NCBI GenBank assembly: GCA_017521405.1
Contig: JAFXCP010000023.1
Span: 1 to 64,000, forward strand
DNA from: Akkermansia sp.
GTDB taxonomy: Bacteria > Verrucomicrobiota > Verrucomicrobiia > Verrucomicrobiales > Akkermansiaceae
DNA: 64,000 bases
Reading direction: 5' to 3'
Made by a program: the position numbers and the translations under genes
Notes under the pieces: generated by a model
Told to the model about the DNA's origin: nothing
What the model saw: the letters and a program-made list of their open reading frames with translations, nothing else
Database searches by the model: none
In this document: piece after piece, positions 46,556-55,309 of the stretch
Numbering within the stretch: the first letter of the stretch is position 1
Layout: each line of letters begins with the position of its first letter

Positions 46556-48289
46556 TTATTCCCAACGTGTGCGGCGCACACCTACATACGCCAATATCAT
46601 CCCCACCAGCACATGCAACAACAGCACCAAGGCACACAGCCAGTTAGCCGAGAATGAAGTCTGCACAATGCTGCATACCGCTTTATACACCTCCGAATCC
46701 AAACCTCCGGCCACACTGCCGCTCCATGCCCAATAGGCAGAAATGAACGGCTGCGTGAGCCATTCTACCGCCGTAGGCAGTGCCAAAACAGCCCCCGACA
46801 AGGGAAGCTGGAAGCCTACAAGGTATATGCTAAGCAAGGAGGACTGATCCGCCGTTCGGCTATTTGCAGATATGGCTAAGCATATTGCAGTCATGGCGGC
46901 ATTTGCCAGCAGCAGGAAAAGCAAATGATTCATCGTATCCCCGCGTAAGGGCCAGCAATACTGCACAAACGCAAACATCCACAAACTCTGAATCAATACC
47001 AAAACGGACAAATACACCAATTTGGAGGCCATGTATGCCACAGGTCGCACCCCGGCAAATTTTTCTTTCTCCATAATGAGGCGTTCTCCTGCCACCTCTC
47101 GGGAAGCATTATTCGAGCCCATAAGCCCCAAGAGGATAACTTGGAACATAATGATACCCGACACTGCGGAGCCCACCCTGGCCCGCACTTCCGCTTGCGC
47201 CTGCTGGGCCTGCACCTCCGCAGCCAAATCCGTTCCCATGGTATCCGTTAACTGCAAGAGCTGCTCTTGCCCTTTGCTGGAAAAGAGGGCCACCAGCAGC
47301 GGGAAGATAATCACCATGGCTATCTGGAGCCACAACTGGGTCTTATCCCGGCAGAGTATGAGGAAACGACGTTTAAGCAATGTGGAGAACTGCACCAATA
47401 CGGAAGGCTGCGGCACCGACTCCTCATCCGCATCGTGGCGGGATTTTGGTTTAGGCAGAGCTTTCCCTGCTTCCTTGAATTTGCGTATATGGCGTTCCTC
47501 CAGCTCTGCGTAGTATGTACCACGGTGTTTCAACCAGCTGCGGCGCCATTCTTCCGGTTCCCGCAGTGTCAGTCTGGGATACACTTCCTCAAAGTTCTGC
47601 ACGCCAAAATAATGCACCATATGGGCGGGTGCCCCGTGGTAAGAGAGATTTCCCCGCACCATCACCATAATGCTATCGTACAGTTCCATTTGTGCCAAAC
47701 TGTGAGTCACGGAGATAACAATGCGACCATCCCGCATACTCAAACGGTGCAACAGCTCCACAATCTCGCGCTCCGAGCGCGGATCCAGGCCACTCGTCAC
47801 CTCATCGCACAGCAAAACTCTCGGACGAGACACCAATTCCATGGCTAGTGCCAGACGGCGTTTTTGCCCGCCGGAAAGCAACTTCACCTGTCGATCGGCA
47901 ATCTCCTCCAGCCCGGTTTCATCCAACACACTATCAATAATCGCATCCAGTTCGTCCTCATCCGCGCACACGCGCAAGCGAGCAGAAGCCTCCACGCTTT
48001 CCTCCACGGTAAGTTCCTCATAAGCAATACTGAACTGGGGCACATAACCGATTTCGTATGGTTCAAAATCCCCATCCTCTTCCAAATCCCGCCCCTCCCA
48101 GAAGAACGAGCCGGAGGTTGTTGCTTTAATCCCGGCAATTGCCTTCAACAAAGTGGTCTTACCACAACCGGAAGGCCCCACAATGGCCACAAAATGCCCC
48201 CGGGGAACACAAAAATTGACATCGCTCAACAAGAAGAGAGACTCCCCCTCATTCTCCACCTCCAAACAGATATTGCGGGCCTCCAGCAT
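46556..48289 (-). CDS. ABCG-type ABC transporter (ATPase fused to permease)
   Basis: A 577-residue half-transporter. The N-terminal ATPase has Walker A VGPSGCGKTTLLKAIAG, Q-loop YVPQF, signature KLLSGGQKRRLALAMELVSRP and Walker B VLLCDEVTSGLDPRSE. The C-terminal half, after about residue 300, has an ABC-2 type membrane domain with about six helices (LILCRDKTQLWLQIAMVIIFPLLVALF; VLVLIQSLWMFAFVQYCW; LLFLLLANAAMTAICLAISA). ATPase-first fusion and the 'TSGLD' sequence are typical of the ABCG/White type, which exports lipids or drugs in eukaryotes and peptides or polysaccharides in bacteria. The substrate is unknown. The following genes encode a membrane and a secreted protein. Confidence 0.88.
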   Translation of the reverse strand: MLEARNICLEVENEGESLFLLSDVNFCVPRGHFVAIVGPSGCGKTTLLKAIAGIKATTSGSFFWEGRDLEEDGDFEPYEIGYVPQFSIAYEELTVEESVEASARLRVCADEDELDAIIDSVLDETGLEEIADRQVKLLSGGQKRRLALAMELVSRPRVLLCDEVTSGLDPRSEREIVELLHRLSMRDGRIVISVTHSLAQMELYDSIMVMVRGNLSYHGAPAHMVHYFGVQNFEEVYPRLTLREPEEWRRSWLKHRGTYYAELEERHIRKFKEAGKALPKPKSRHDADEESVPQPSVLVQFSTLLKRRFLILCRDKTQLWLQIAMVIIFPLLVALFSSKGQEQLLQLTDTMGTDLAAEVQAQQAQAEVRARVGSAVSGIIMFQVILLGLMGSNNASREVAGERLIMEKEKFAGVRPVAYMASKLVYLSVLVLIQSLWMFAFVQYCWPLRGDTMNHLLFLLLANAAMTAICLAISANSRTADQSSLLSIYLVGFQLPLSGAVLALPTAVEWLTQPFISAYWAWSGSVAGGLDSEVYKAVCSIVQTSFSANWLCALVLLLHVLVGMILAYVGVRRTRWE

Positions 48290-48381
48290 AATCAGAATTA
48301 TCAGAGCACAATCTACCAGAAAAGCAGCCTATTCTCAAGGATAAAAGAAGCGCGTTGCAATAAATACGCCAAAAGCAGGAT

Positions 48382-49017
48382 TCAATCCATATCGACCAAC
48401 CAATGAGCATCCGCATAAGCCGCGAAACACATATGCACCTGCTCTTTTGTTTGTTTACCCACATGAAGTTCCGGCAAGGCCTCCGGAGCGAACCATCCCA
48501 CGGCACAGGTCTCCGGATTTTGCGGTAGGCGGGGTTCGCCTTCCGGCTCGCAAAGCACAAAGGCCTTAATAATGTTATAAGGGTATGGGCGCAGAGCATT
48601 GCGCCGCCCATACTCATGGAGAGCCACCAAACGGCCTACCCTTATCTTTAACCCCGCCTCCTCACTCACCTCTTTAACCAAATTGGAAGCAATTGTTTGG
48701 TCCACATCCACCCAGCCGCCCGGCATAGCCCACAAACCATCCCGTTCCCTCACAAGCAATATCTTACCACCCCTTATGATAGCGGCTCGGGAATCTAATT
48801 TCGGCGTTTGGAACCCTCGTTCATTGCAAAACAAATCCTGCACCTTTTCCAATGGCAAATCGGACATTGCGGCCAGCATCTCCGCCGCCATTTCGCGCAA
48901 GCGCACAAAGCGTTCTTGGTCGAATGGATCCGGGCTATATTCTATCCCGGCTTGAGCTATGAATTGGATTTCCTTAGCCCAAGCCAGCCATTGGGGCTGC
49001 AAAGCGCTTTTCTCCAT
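48382..49017 (-). CDS. Nudix hydrolase with a substituted Nudix box
   Basis: A 211-residue protein. An N-terminal helical region (about 1-60) precedes a Nudix domain: AAIIRGGKILLVRERDGLWAMPGGWVDVDQTIASNLVKEVSEEAGLKI. The Nudix box G-x5-E-x7-R-E-x2-E-E-x-G is kept except that the first Glu is Gln (GWVDVDQ) and Arg is Lys (KEVSEEAG). The length and N-terminal extension resemble ADP-ribose/NADH pyrophosphatases with an N-terminal cap domain. The catalytic EE pair is intact, so it may still be active. It is separate from its ABC neighbour by 92 nt. Confidence 0.85.
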   Translation of the reverse strand: MEKSALQPQWLAWAKEIQFIAQAGIEYSPDPFDQERFVRLREMAAEMLAAMSDLPLEKVQDLFCNERGFQTPKLDSRAAIIRGGKILLVRERDGLWAMPGGWVDVDQTIASNLVKEVSEEAGLKIRVGRLVALHEYGRRNALRPYPYNIIKAFVLCEPEGEPRLPQNPETCAVGWFAPEALPELHVGKQTKEQVHMCFAAYADAHWLVDMD

Positions 49018-49148
49018 GCGAAAAATTTAACACAAGCTCCCCCCGCAGTCCAGATTAAACACCGCAGCCTCCGCAGTAACAAATGGGGGGAAACCACCTC
49101 TTACGGACAAATCGATGCAAAACCAACTTACCGGCTCCATGTTTTTTT

Positions 49149-49218
49149 CGTCACATAGAAAGTAGCAATTTCATCACAACGGAAACATTGAAAATGCGGG
49201 GCGAAGGTGTTTTAGTAT
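49149..49218 (+). promoter_or_regulatory. Candidate Pho-regulated promoter of pstC
   Basis: CGTCACA (49149) and CATCACA (49172) repeat in the same direction, resembling halves of a PhoB box, ahead of TTGAAA and TAGTAT (49213-49218). The pstC ATG follows 12 nt later. The 23-bp spacing is off the 11-bp period of a classical box, so this is a weak call. The rest of 49018-49148 shows nothing recognisable. Confidence 0.35.
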
Positions 49219-49230
49219 GAAGTACACACC

Positions 49231-50157
49231 ATGCAACAAACAGACACCATATTCCGCATAATCTGCCAGATCGGAGCTTTTTTACCATTGCTACTTGTAG
49301 CCGGCATACTCAGCCAACTTTGTGTACATTCCACAGATGCTTGGGAGCATTTTGGACTCTCTTTTTTGTGGGGGAGCAACTGGGATCCATCCGTGGAAGA
49401 TTACGGTGCACTACCACACGTTCTCGGAACTTTACTTACCACTTTCCTTTCCCTGTTTTTGGCCATCCCGCTCTCCTTTGCCGTAGCTCTGCTCATTACA
49501 GAATCCCCGGAATGGCTGAATCGCCCGCTGAGCCATTGTGTTGATTTACTGGCAGCCATTCCCTCAGTAATCTACGGCATGTGGGGACTCTTCGTGCTGG
49601 TTCCCATAATGCAGGAGTATGTGCAGCCGCTACTCACCGATATGTTCGGTCTAATACCCTTACCCGGGACAGCATGGATATGGGGAGAGGATGGAGGCGG
49701 ATTCGGATTCCTCACCGCCGGTATCATTCTTGCGCTTATGGTGCTACCCTATATGTGTGCTGTCATGCGAGATGTTTTTCGTATGACTCCGCCCATGCTT
49801 CGCGAATCCGCCTATGGGCTTGGATGCACACGTATGGAAGTAACTCGCGATGTGGTAATGCGTTATGGCATTCGCGGTATTCTCGGAGGCATTTTCATTG
49901 GGATGGGGCGTGCTCTGGGCGAAACAATGGCGGTACTCTTTGTCATCGGAAATGTGATGGATTTGCCAAGCGGTCTTTTCTCTTGCGGTACCACCATAGC
50001 CGCCACGCTGGCAAACAATTTTGCAGAGGCAACAGGGCTGCAACAAAGTGCCTTATTTGCACTAGGGCTTGTACTGCTGCTCATGAGTTTTAGCATTCAA
50101 CTTCTCACACGTTACTACTTGCATCGAGTCGAAGTAGTTCGAGGGGAAACATACTAA
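49231..50157 (+). CDS. pstC: Phosphate ABC transporter permease PstC
   Basis: An inner-membrane permease of the high-affinity phosphate importer. The 308-residue protein has about six transmembrane segments. It carries IAIPLSFAVALLITE, the AAIPSVIYGMWGLFVL segment typical of PstC, and the ATPase-contact loop ESAYGLGCTRMEVTRDVVMRYGIRGILGGIFIGMGRALGETMAVLFVIGN (EAA motif). It is the first gene of pstC-pstA-pstB-phoU, with 16 nt to pstA. Its substrate-binding partner PstS is encoded on the opposite strand 2.6 kb away. Confidence 0.93.
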   Translation: MQQTDTIFRIICQIGAFLPLLLVAGILSQLCVHSTDAWEHFGLSFLWGSNWDPSVEDYGALPHVLGTLLTTFLSLFLAIPLSFAVALLITESPEWLNRPLSHCVDLLAAIPSVIYGMWGLFVLVPIMQEYVQPLLTDMFGLIPLPGTAWIWGEDGGGFGFLTAGIILALMVLPYMCAVMRDVFRMTPPMLRESAYGLGCTRMEVTRDVVMRYGIRGILGGIFIGMGRALGETMAVLFVIGNVMDLPSGLFSCGTTIAATLANNFAEATGLQQSALFALGLVLLLMSFSIQLLTRYYLHRVEVVRGETY

Positions 50158-50173
50158 ATACAATAATTACAGC

Positions 50174-51025
50174 ATGAAAAGACGTTCTACAATGTTTCGC
50201 AAAGCAGCCAATCAGCTGTTGAATCTGGTGGCATTTCTATCTATTTCTCTGGCAATAGGCGGCATGGGGTGGATTCTTGGCACCGTACTTTGCAACGGAA
50301 GCAATGTGCTAAGCTGGGACTTTATCACAGCAAGCTCAAAACCGTACGGCGAGCCGGGAGCCGGAGTGGGAAACGCGCTTCTGGGTACCATTATAATGAC
50401 TACCGGAGCCACTTTGTTGGCTGTACCTCCTGCGTTGGTCGGGGGTATCTATCTGGCAGAATTCGGCAAACATAGTAAGCCGGCAGACGCTCTGCGATTC
50501 TGTGCTAATGCCATGATGGGCGTTCCTTCCATTCTGGTGGGGTTATTTGTATATGCTCTGCTCGTGATTCCTTCCGGCAATTTTTCCGGTCTGGCAGGCA
50601 CAGTAGCATTGGCCATCATAATGCTCCCTGTCATCATGAGAACGACAGAGGACATGCTGCTAATGGTGCCCAATGCTATGCGAGAATCCGCCTTAGCACT
50701 GGGAATGTCCCGCATGCGTACTACGCTCTGCATCGTAGCGCGCTGTGCACGCAATGGTCTGGCCACAGGGGTGTTACTCTCGCTTGCACGAGTCAGCGGC
50801 GAGACTGCGCCCCTGCTCTTCACCGCTCTTTTTGCGGATTCCTGGCCTGTGAATTTCTTCACCGGGCCTACCGCCAGCACTCCGGTACTCATCACCGAAT
50901 ACACCACTAATTCCCCCTTTGAAAGCATGCATGCCATGGGCTGGGGAGCAGCTCTGCTCATGACCATCTTTATTCTTACGATTAACATAACAACCCGCTG
51001 TATTTTCCATGAAAACAGACATTAA
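50174..51025 (+). CDS. pstA: Phosphate ABC transporter permease PstA
   Basis: The second permease subunit, 283 residues. It has about six hydrophobic helices. The [44 protein letters not shown] segment is typical of PstA N-terminal halves, as is [18 protein letters not shown]. The EAA loop reads [49 protein letters not shown]. It overlaps pstB by 17 bases, so the pair is translationally coupled. Confidence 0.93.
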   Translation: MKRRSTMFRKAANQLLNLVAFLSISLAIGGMGWILGTVLCNGSNVLSWDFITASSKPYGEPGAGVGNALLGTIIMTTGATLLAVPPALVGGIYLAEFGKHSKPADALRFCANAMMGVPSILVGLFVYALLVIPSGNFSGLAGTVALAIIMLPVIMRTTEDMLLMVPNAMRESALALGMSRMRTTLCIVARCARNGLATGVLLSLARVSGETAPLLFTALFADSWPVNFFTGPTASTPVLITEYTTNSPFESMHAMGWGAALLMTIFILTINITTRCIFHENRH

Positions 51026-51770
51026 AATATCCGCCCGAAATATCAATTTTTACTACGGGAAAAACCAAGTCCTTTTTAACAACAATCTGGATATCCATGC
51101 CAATCGCATTACTGCGGTCATCGGGCCCAGCGGCTGTGGTAAATCCACCCACCTGCGCATTTACAACCGTATCTTCGAGTTATACCGCAATCAAAAAGCC
51201 ACAGGAGAACTCATACTGGATGGGAAAAACATCCTTGCGCCCGGCATTGATTTATTGCAATTACGCCACCGCGTGGGAATGATTTTCCAAAAACCCACCC
51301 CTTTTCCCATGAGCATTGCCGACAACGTAGCCTATCCTCTGCGTCTGCACTATCATTTAAACCGCAAAGAGCAAGCGGAACGAGTGGAACAGGCTCTACG
51401 CAGCGCCTCGCTATGGGATGAAGTGAAAGACAAACTCCACACCAGCGGCATGGCTCTATCCGGAGGGCAGCAGCAAAGGCTTTGCATTGCCCGGGCTCTG
51501 GCAGCAGAGCCGGAAGTACTACTTATGGATGAGCCCACCAGTGCCATCGATCCTGTAGCCACATTAAGAATTGAAGAGCTGGTACAGAATCTAAAAAAAC
51601 AGTACACCATTGTAATTGTTACTCACAATATGCAGCAAGCGGCTCGTATTTCCGACCGCACAGCCTTCTTCTACAAAGGGCGCATCGTTGAAGAGGGGGA
51701 AACCTCCCGCATTTTCACCAATCCCACACACAAACAAACGGAAGATTACATTACCGGCCGCTTTGGTTAA
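51009..51770 (+). CDS. pstB: Phosphate ABC transporter ATPase PstB
   Basis: The cytoplasmic ATPase of the Pst importer, 253 residues. It has Walker [20 protein letters not shown]-loop [14 protein letters not shown], signature [20 protein letters not shown], Walker [14 protein letters not shown] and H-loop [17 protein letters not shown]-terminal [15 protein letters not shown] and the [10 protein letters not shown] sequence are diagnostic of PstB among ABC ATPases. phoU follows 21 nt later. Confidence 0.95.
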   Translation: MKTDIKISARNINFYYGKNQVLFNNNLDIHANRITAVIGPSGCGKSTHLRIYNRIFELYRNQKATGELILDGKNILAPGIDLLQLRHRVGMIFQKPTPFPMSIADNVAYPLRLHYHLNRKEQAERVEQALRSASLWDEVKDKLHTSGMALSGGQQQRLCIARALAAEPEVLLMDEPTSAIDPVATLRIEELVQNLKKQYTIVIVTHNMQQAARISDRTAFFYKGRIVEEGETSRIFTNPTHKQTEDYITGRFG

Positions 51771-51791
51771 CCCTATCCACCAACCATAATT

Positions 51792-52460
51792 ATGAAACAA
51801 CATTTCATTAACGAACTCAATTCCCTTCGCTCCCTCATCACCACACAAGGGAACTTGGCAGAACAAGCCATCCGCAATGCCATCCAAGCCTTTAGCAGTG
51901 GCGATACCGAACAGGCACGCCGTGTTCTGGCGTATGATGAAGTCATCGACCGCGAGGAAATACGCATCGAGGAAGAATGCCTCAAAGCATTAGCCCTCTA
52001 CCAGCCAGTAGCAGGAGATTTACGAACCATCATCTCCTACATCAAAATCAACACCTCACTGGAACGCATGGCGGATTTCGGTTGCCACATTGCCGAGCGA
52101 GCCATCCTTCTTGCCTCCCTCCCCGCTTTCCCGGAACAGGAGTTATTTGATTTTTCACCCATGGAAGAACTCACCATGGGAATGTTACACAACACACTTC
52201 TGGCCATTCAACATTCAGATATTCTATTGGCTCACAAAGTCATCGAGCTAGACGATGCTGTAGATGCCATGCGAAGCAACCATCGAGCCCACGCTCGCAC
52301 CGCTATCCTCCACTGCCCCGATGCCGTGGAATACTACATCTCCTGCATTGGGCTTGCGCGAGATTTGGAACGTATCGCAGATCTTGCCACAGATATCTGC
52401 CAACAACTTGTATACCAACAAAGCGGCTGCATCATTCGCCACCACAATAGCGGGCAATAA
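51792..52460 (+). CDS. phoU: Phosphate transport regulator PhoU
   Basis: A 222-residue all-helical protein with the two PhoU repeats. Repeat one is FINELNSLRSLITTQGNLAEQAIRNAIQAFSSGD...ALALYQPVAGDLRTIISYIKINTSLERMADFGCHIAERA. Repeat two is IQHSDILLAHKVIELDDAVDAM...VEYYISCIGLARDLERIADLATDICQQLVY. The conserved E/DxxxD metal-binding motifs (ERMADFGCH, ERIADLATD) are present. PhoU damps phosphate-starvation signalling through PstB and the PhoR kinase. No phoB or phoR is in the window. Confidence 0.93.
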   Translation: MKQHFINELNSLRSLITTQGNLAEQAIRNAIQAFSSGDTEQARRVLAYDEVIDREEIRIEEECLKALALYQPVAGDLRTIISYIKINTSLERMADFGCHIAERAILLASLPAFPEQELFDFSPMEELTMGMLHNTLLAIQHSDILLAHKVIELDDAVDAMRSNHRAHARTAILHCPDAVEYYISCIGLARDLERIADLATDICQQLVYQQSGCIIRHHNSGQ

Positions 52461-52482
52461 ATAAGAGCCCCGGGCAGTTTTC

Positions 52483-52592
52483 CCGCATGTCTCCTCGGAT
52501 TTCGCGCTCATTGCGAGCGTGTTCAAGTGCGAGCGAGACATGCGTTTATAATGTCCCATTCCTCCGTGGAGGAAGCTACGCACCATAGCTTC
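52483..52592 (+). other. Inverted repeats in the phoU-pstS intergenic region
   Basis: CGCATGTCTC (52483) pairs with GAGACATGCG (52534), and GAAGCTA (52572) pairs with TAGCTTC (52586) around a 7-nt loop. A TATAAT lies at 52546-52551. The region may fold as the 3' end of the phoU transcript or form part of a small RNA ending at the terminator at 52658-52703. It contains no supportable protein gene. Confidence 0.3.
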
Positions 52593-52657
52593 GGGCATGC
52601 TTCTCCCCCCTACCTTGCCATAAGCAGATTCCCATATACATACAGGCACCATATTGC

Positions 52658-52703
52658 AATCATCCCCGCCACGCGAACAGACGTAGCGGGGATGATTTTT
52701 TAT
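52658..52703. terminator. Bidirectional intrinsic terminator between phoU and pstS
   Basis: Arms AATCATCCCCGC and GCGGGGATGATT around a 16-nt loop, followed on the plus strand by TTTTTAT. It lies between convergent genes. Confidence 0.85.
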
Positions 52704-52720
52704 CAACCGGGGGAGAATAA

Positions 52721-53710
52721 TCAAAGACTGGGCTCCACTAGTTTGACCACATCCTGCGGGAGTGCCACATAATTAAGTTTCGTGGCAGTGGAAGCCCCCT
52801 TAGTGTAGCACCAGAGGAAATAATCGCGCAAGGCAGCCTTCTTCTCCGCAGAAGCATCCTTGCGGGTGAGGACATAGGTCACACCGGTAATCGGCCAGCT
52901 TTGGGGACCGGGCACATTGGTGAGCTCCATGTAAAAACCGGAGGCATTCTTCCAATCTGCCGCAGCAGCAGAAGCGGAAAAGCTCCCCTGATTTGGTGCT
53001 ATAAACTTACCATCCGCATTTTCCAGACGGGCACATGCCAAACCGGCTTCCACAGCATAAGTATACTCAGTATAGCCGATAGAACCTCGGGTGCGGGCAA
53101 CATTATTGCATACACCGGGATTTTTCTGTCCGCCAATACCTACCGGCCACTTCACAGTAGAGCCTTGTCCCACCTTCTTCTTCCAAGTGGGGGAAATCTT
53201 GGAAAGATAATTGGTAAAGATAAAGGAGGTACCACTGGAATCTGAGCGGCGCACCACAGTAATCTTTAACTTCGGCAGACGTATTTCGGGATTGAGGGCC
53301 TTAATGGCCGGGTCGTTCCAGCGGGTAATTTCTCCCAGATAAATGCGGGACAGCACATCCTTACTGAGCTTCAGCTGCCCATCCTTTACACCGGGGATAT
53401 TCACAATAACTACTACCCCACCTGTAAGCATAGGCACTTGCACCAATCCGGCTTCCTGCTGCTGCTCTGGAGTAAGCGGATTATCCGAACCCGCAAAATC
53501 CACCGTTCCCTCCTTAATCTGGTTGAGTCCGGCACCGGAGCCCATGCTTTGGTAGATTACCTGCGTATCAGGATTCTCCTTCGAGTAAGTATAGGTCCAT
53601 TTTTGGTATACCGGAGCAGGGAACGAAGCACCGGCACCGGTAAGGGAAATTTCCGCCTCTGCAAGCGTACACAAGCCCACTGCCACAATAAATAACTTCT
53701 TAATCATCAT
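52721..53710 (-). CDS. pstS: Phosphate-binding protein PstS
   Basis: The periplasmic phosphate-binding protein that feeds PstCA. The 329-residue precursor has a signal peptide (MMIKKLFIVAVGLCTLAEA). The family's GAGASFPAPVYQKWTYTYSKENPDTQVIYQSMGSGAGLNQIKEGTVDFAGSDNPL follows, with the phosphate-contacting Ser/Gly residues. Later motifs include ITVVRRSDSSGTSFIFTNYLSKISPTW, ARTRGSIGYTEYTYAVE and the C-terminal LRDYFLWCYTKGA. It lies 37 nt downstream of a porin gene on the same strand and faces pstCAB-phoU. Confidence 0.95.
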   Translation of the reverse strand: MMIKKLFIVAVGLCTLAEAEISLTGAGASFPAPVYQKWTYTYSKENPDTQVIYQSMGSGAGLNQIKEGTVDFAGSDNPLTPEQQQEAGLVQVPMLTGGVVVIVNIPGVKDGQLKLSKDVLSRIYLGEITRWNDPAIKALNPEIRLPKLKITVVRRSDSSGTSFIFTNYLSKISPTWKKKVGQGSTVKWPVGIGGQKNPGVCNNVARTRGSIGYTEYTYAVEAGLACARLENADGKFIAPNQGSFSASAAAADWKNASGFYMELTNVPGPQSWPITGVTYVLTRKDASAEKKAALRDYFLWCYTKGASTATKLNYVALPQDVVKLVEPSL

Positions 53711-53747
53711 CGTATCTTTCTATCAATAAAATGGTTCTGGGTCATCA

Positions 53748-54962
53748 TCAAAAATCGAAACGAACAGCGGACGAAAACTGCCATCCGGTAAAGCCTTTTT
53801 CACCCTTGGCATCCGCCCCCTCGGAATTAAGGTATTCTGCACCAAACATCAATTTGAGCATATGCGGATTGGAGGGGAACACATAGTAATTGGCACCAAG
53901 ATATACCCCCTGCAACAAATCGCTCGTGCCGGAATAGGTAGAATTCGTACTGTAATAGCGGCTATCGGATTTCACGGCATTGCTACCGCTGGCTAACTGG
54001 TAGCGAAGCACGCCTTCCCAATGCGGAGAGAAACGATAGGAGGGCATAAGCACTAAGCCATACACATTTTCTGCGTCCTTAGCACTACTGTACACATTGA
54101 ACCCACCCAGCACCTCCGCCAGGAAGCTCAATTTATCCTGCTTAAGTTCCCAGCTTAAAGCCACCACATCCTGCGCCCCGGGGCCTGCATATTCCGAACC
54201 ACTGTTTACGGCACCATCCTTGCGGAAGCTGTGCATATAATCTAACTGCAACCGGCTATTGCCACCGATGGCTCGGGAAACACTCGCCCCGAAAGTCACA
54301 TTATCATCGCTATTAAACGAGGGTTCCAGCCATGCTGTATCGCGCTGTCCATTCAACCACAGCCCGGCATTCCAGCTCCATTCGGATTTCTGATTCGCAT
54401 TTGCCACAGAAAGACCGTAGAGCTTCTCCGCCTTCAGTTGATTCACCAGCATCGAGCGTTCCATGGTGATTATCTTGGCACTCGAGGTGCGGTATTCTGC
54501 CATGTAGGCCGGCTTATGCTTACCTACCGTCAATGTAATCGGATTCAGAGTTGTGGAAAGGGTCAATTCATCCAGCGTCCCCTCGCTGCGAGAGCGACTC
54601 CACTCACCATCGCCGTACTTATTCCGACCATCCAAGCCACCTATGTTCCATACCCCTTTCAGGGTGATTGCGTGAAACATTTTTGCCTGAGCACCTAAAC
54701 GGAAGCGGCGCCATTCATTATTATCATGACGATTACCCTTCACTCTCGCACTGCCGCCGGCCGGCTCCAAATACCCCCATTGGTACTGTCCCCTCATTTT
54801 AAGCGTCAATTCCTGCAAATAAGGATTCTCTGCCTGCTCTCGCTTCGCATCAAACACCTTGAACGCATCCTTCATGTGTGTTCCGAAATCGAAATCGGCA
54901 GCTTGGGTAACAGAAACAGCTCCCATGGTCAAAGCCAGTGCTACGATGGTATCTTTTTTCAT
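53748..54962 (-). CDS. Phosphate-selective-type outer-membrane porin (OprO/OprP-like)
   Basis: A 404-residue protein with a signal peptide (MKKDTIVALALTMGAVSVTQA) and alternating polar and hydrophobic strands throughout. It ends in FSSAVRFDF, whose terminal Phe is typical of outer-membrane beta-barrels. MRGQYQWGYLEPAGG, MFHAITLKGVWNIGG and MYLGANYYVFPSNPHMLKLMFGAEYLNS-type segments resemble OprO/OprP porins. The gene is followed by pstS on the same strand, which supports phosphate passage. Upstream are two inverted repeats built on GTGTC/GACAC. Confidence 0.75.
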   Translation of the reverse strand: MKKDTIVALALTMGAVSVTQAADFDFGTHMKDAFKVFDAKREQAENPYLQELTLKMRGQYQWGYLEPAGGSARVKGNRHDNNEWRRFRLGAQAKMFHAITLKGVWNIGGLDGRNKYGDGEWSRSRSEGTLDELTLSTTLNPITLTVGKHKPAYMAEYRTSSAKIITMERSMLVNQLKAEKLYGLSVANANQKSEWSWNAGLWLNGQRDTAWLEPSFNSDDNVTFGASVSRAIGGNSRLQLDYMHSFRKDGAVNSGSEYAGPGAQDVVALSWELKQDKLSFLAEVLGGFNVYSSAKDAENVYGLVLMPSYRFSPHWEGVLRYQLASGSNAVKSDSRYYSTNSTYSGTSDLLQGVYLGANYYVFPSNPHMLKLMFGAEYLNSEGADAKGEKGFTGWQFSSAVRFDF

Positions 54963-54979
54963 ATCTCTATTGTTTTGTT

Positions 54980-55006
54980 AAGTGTCGCCTGTTTCGGTCG
55001 ACACTT
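54980..55006. promoter_or_regulatory. Inverted repeat AAGTGTCG/CGACACTT upstream of the porin gene
   Basis: Perfect 8-bp arms with an 11-nt spacer, 18 nt before the porin ATG. It would form a leader stem-loop or an operator. Confidence 0.45.
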
Positions 55007-55069
55007 TCAGTAAACCGCGAACCTGCCTTTTTTTCAAGCTCCCGATGGTGAATGAAACGCCACACAAAA

Positions 55070-55087
55070 TGTGTCCCTTTTGACACA
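55070..55087. promoter_or_regulatory. Inverted repeat TGTGTC/GACACA upstream of the porin gene
   Basis: Perfect 6-bp arms with a 6-bp spacer, sharing the GTGTC/GACAC core with the repeat at 54980-55006. A second binding site for the same regulator is possible. Apart from these repeats and the RADAR terminator, 54963-55309 holds nothing I can assign. Confidence 0.4.
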
Positions 55088-55123
55088 ATAACTCTGTTCC
55101 CCCATCAAAAAATACTATATCGT

Positions 55124-55164
55124 AAAAGCCTGTATTCCGCTCCGCACGGAATACAGGCTTTTTT
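55124..55164 (-). terminator. Intrinsic terminator downstream of the RADAR operon
   Basis: A perfect 16-bp stem (AAAAGCCTGTATTCCG with its complement) surrounds a 7-nt loop. T-tracts flank both sides. It lies about 145 nt past the rdrB stop. Confidence 0.85.
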
Positions 55165-55309
55165 GGGGGAGGGGCACTGTCCAAGGTAATATCATTCAAT
55201 AGCGCTGCTTCAATTTCAAACAGATGAGGGGAGTATACAGCAGGCTGAGAAATCCATAAAACACTCTCGCTGGCATAGATATTTGTATAGAATGAGGTGT
55301 TTCATGATT

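Noticed and set aside
49149-49178. Firm PhoB box before pstC
   Set aside because: The two CRTCACA repeats are 23 bp apart instead of on an 11-bp period, so it is listed only as a weak candidate.
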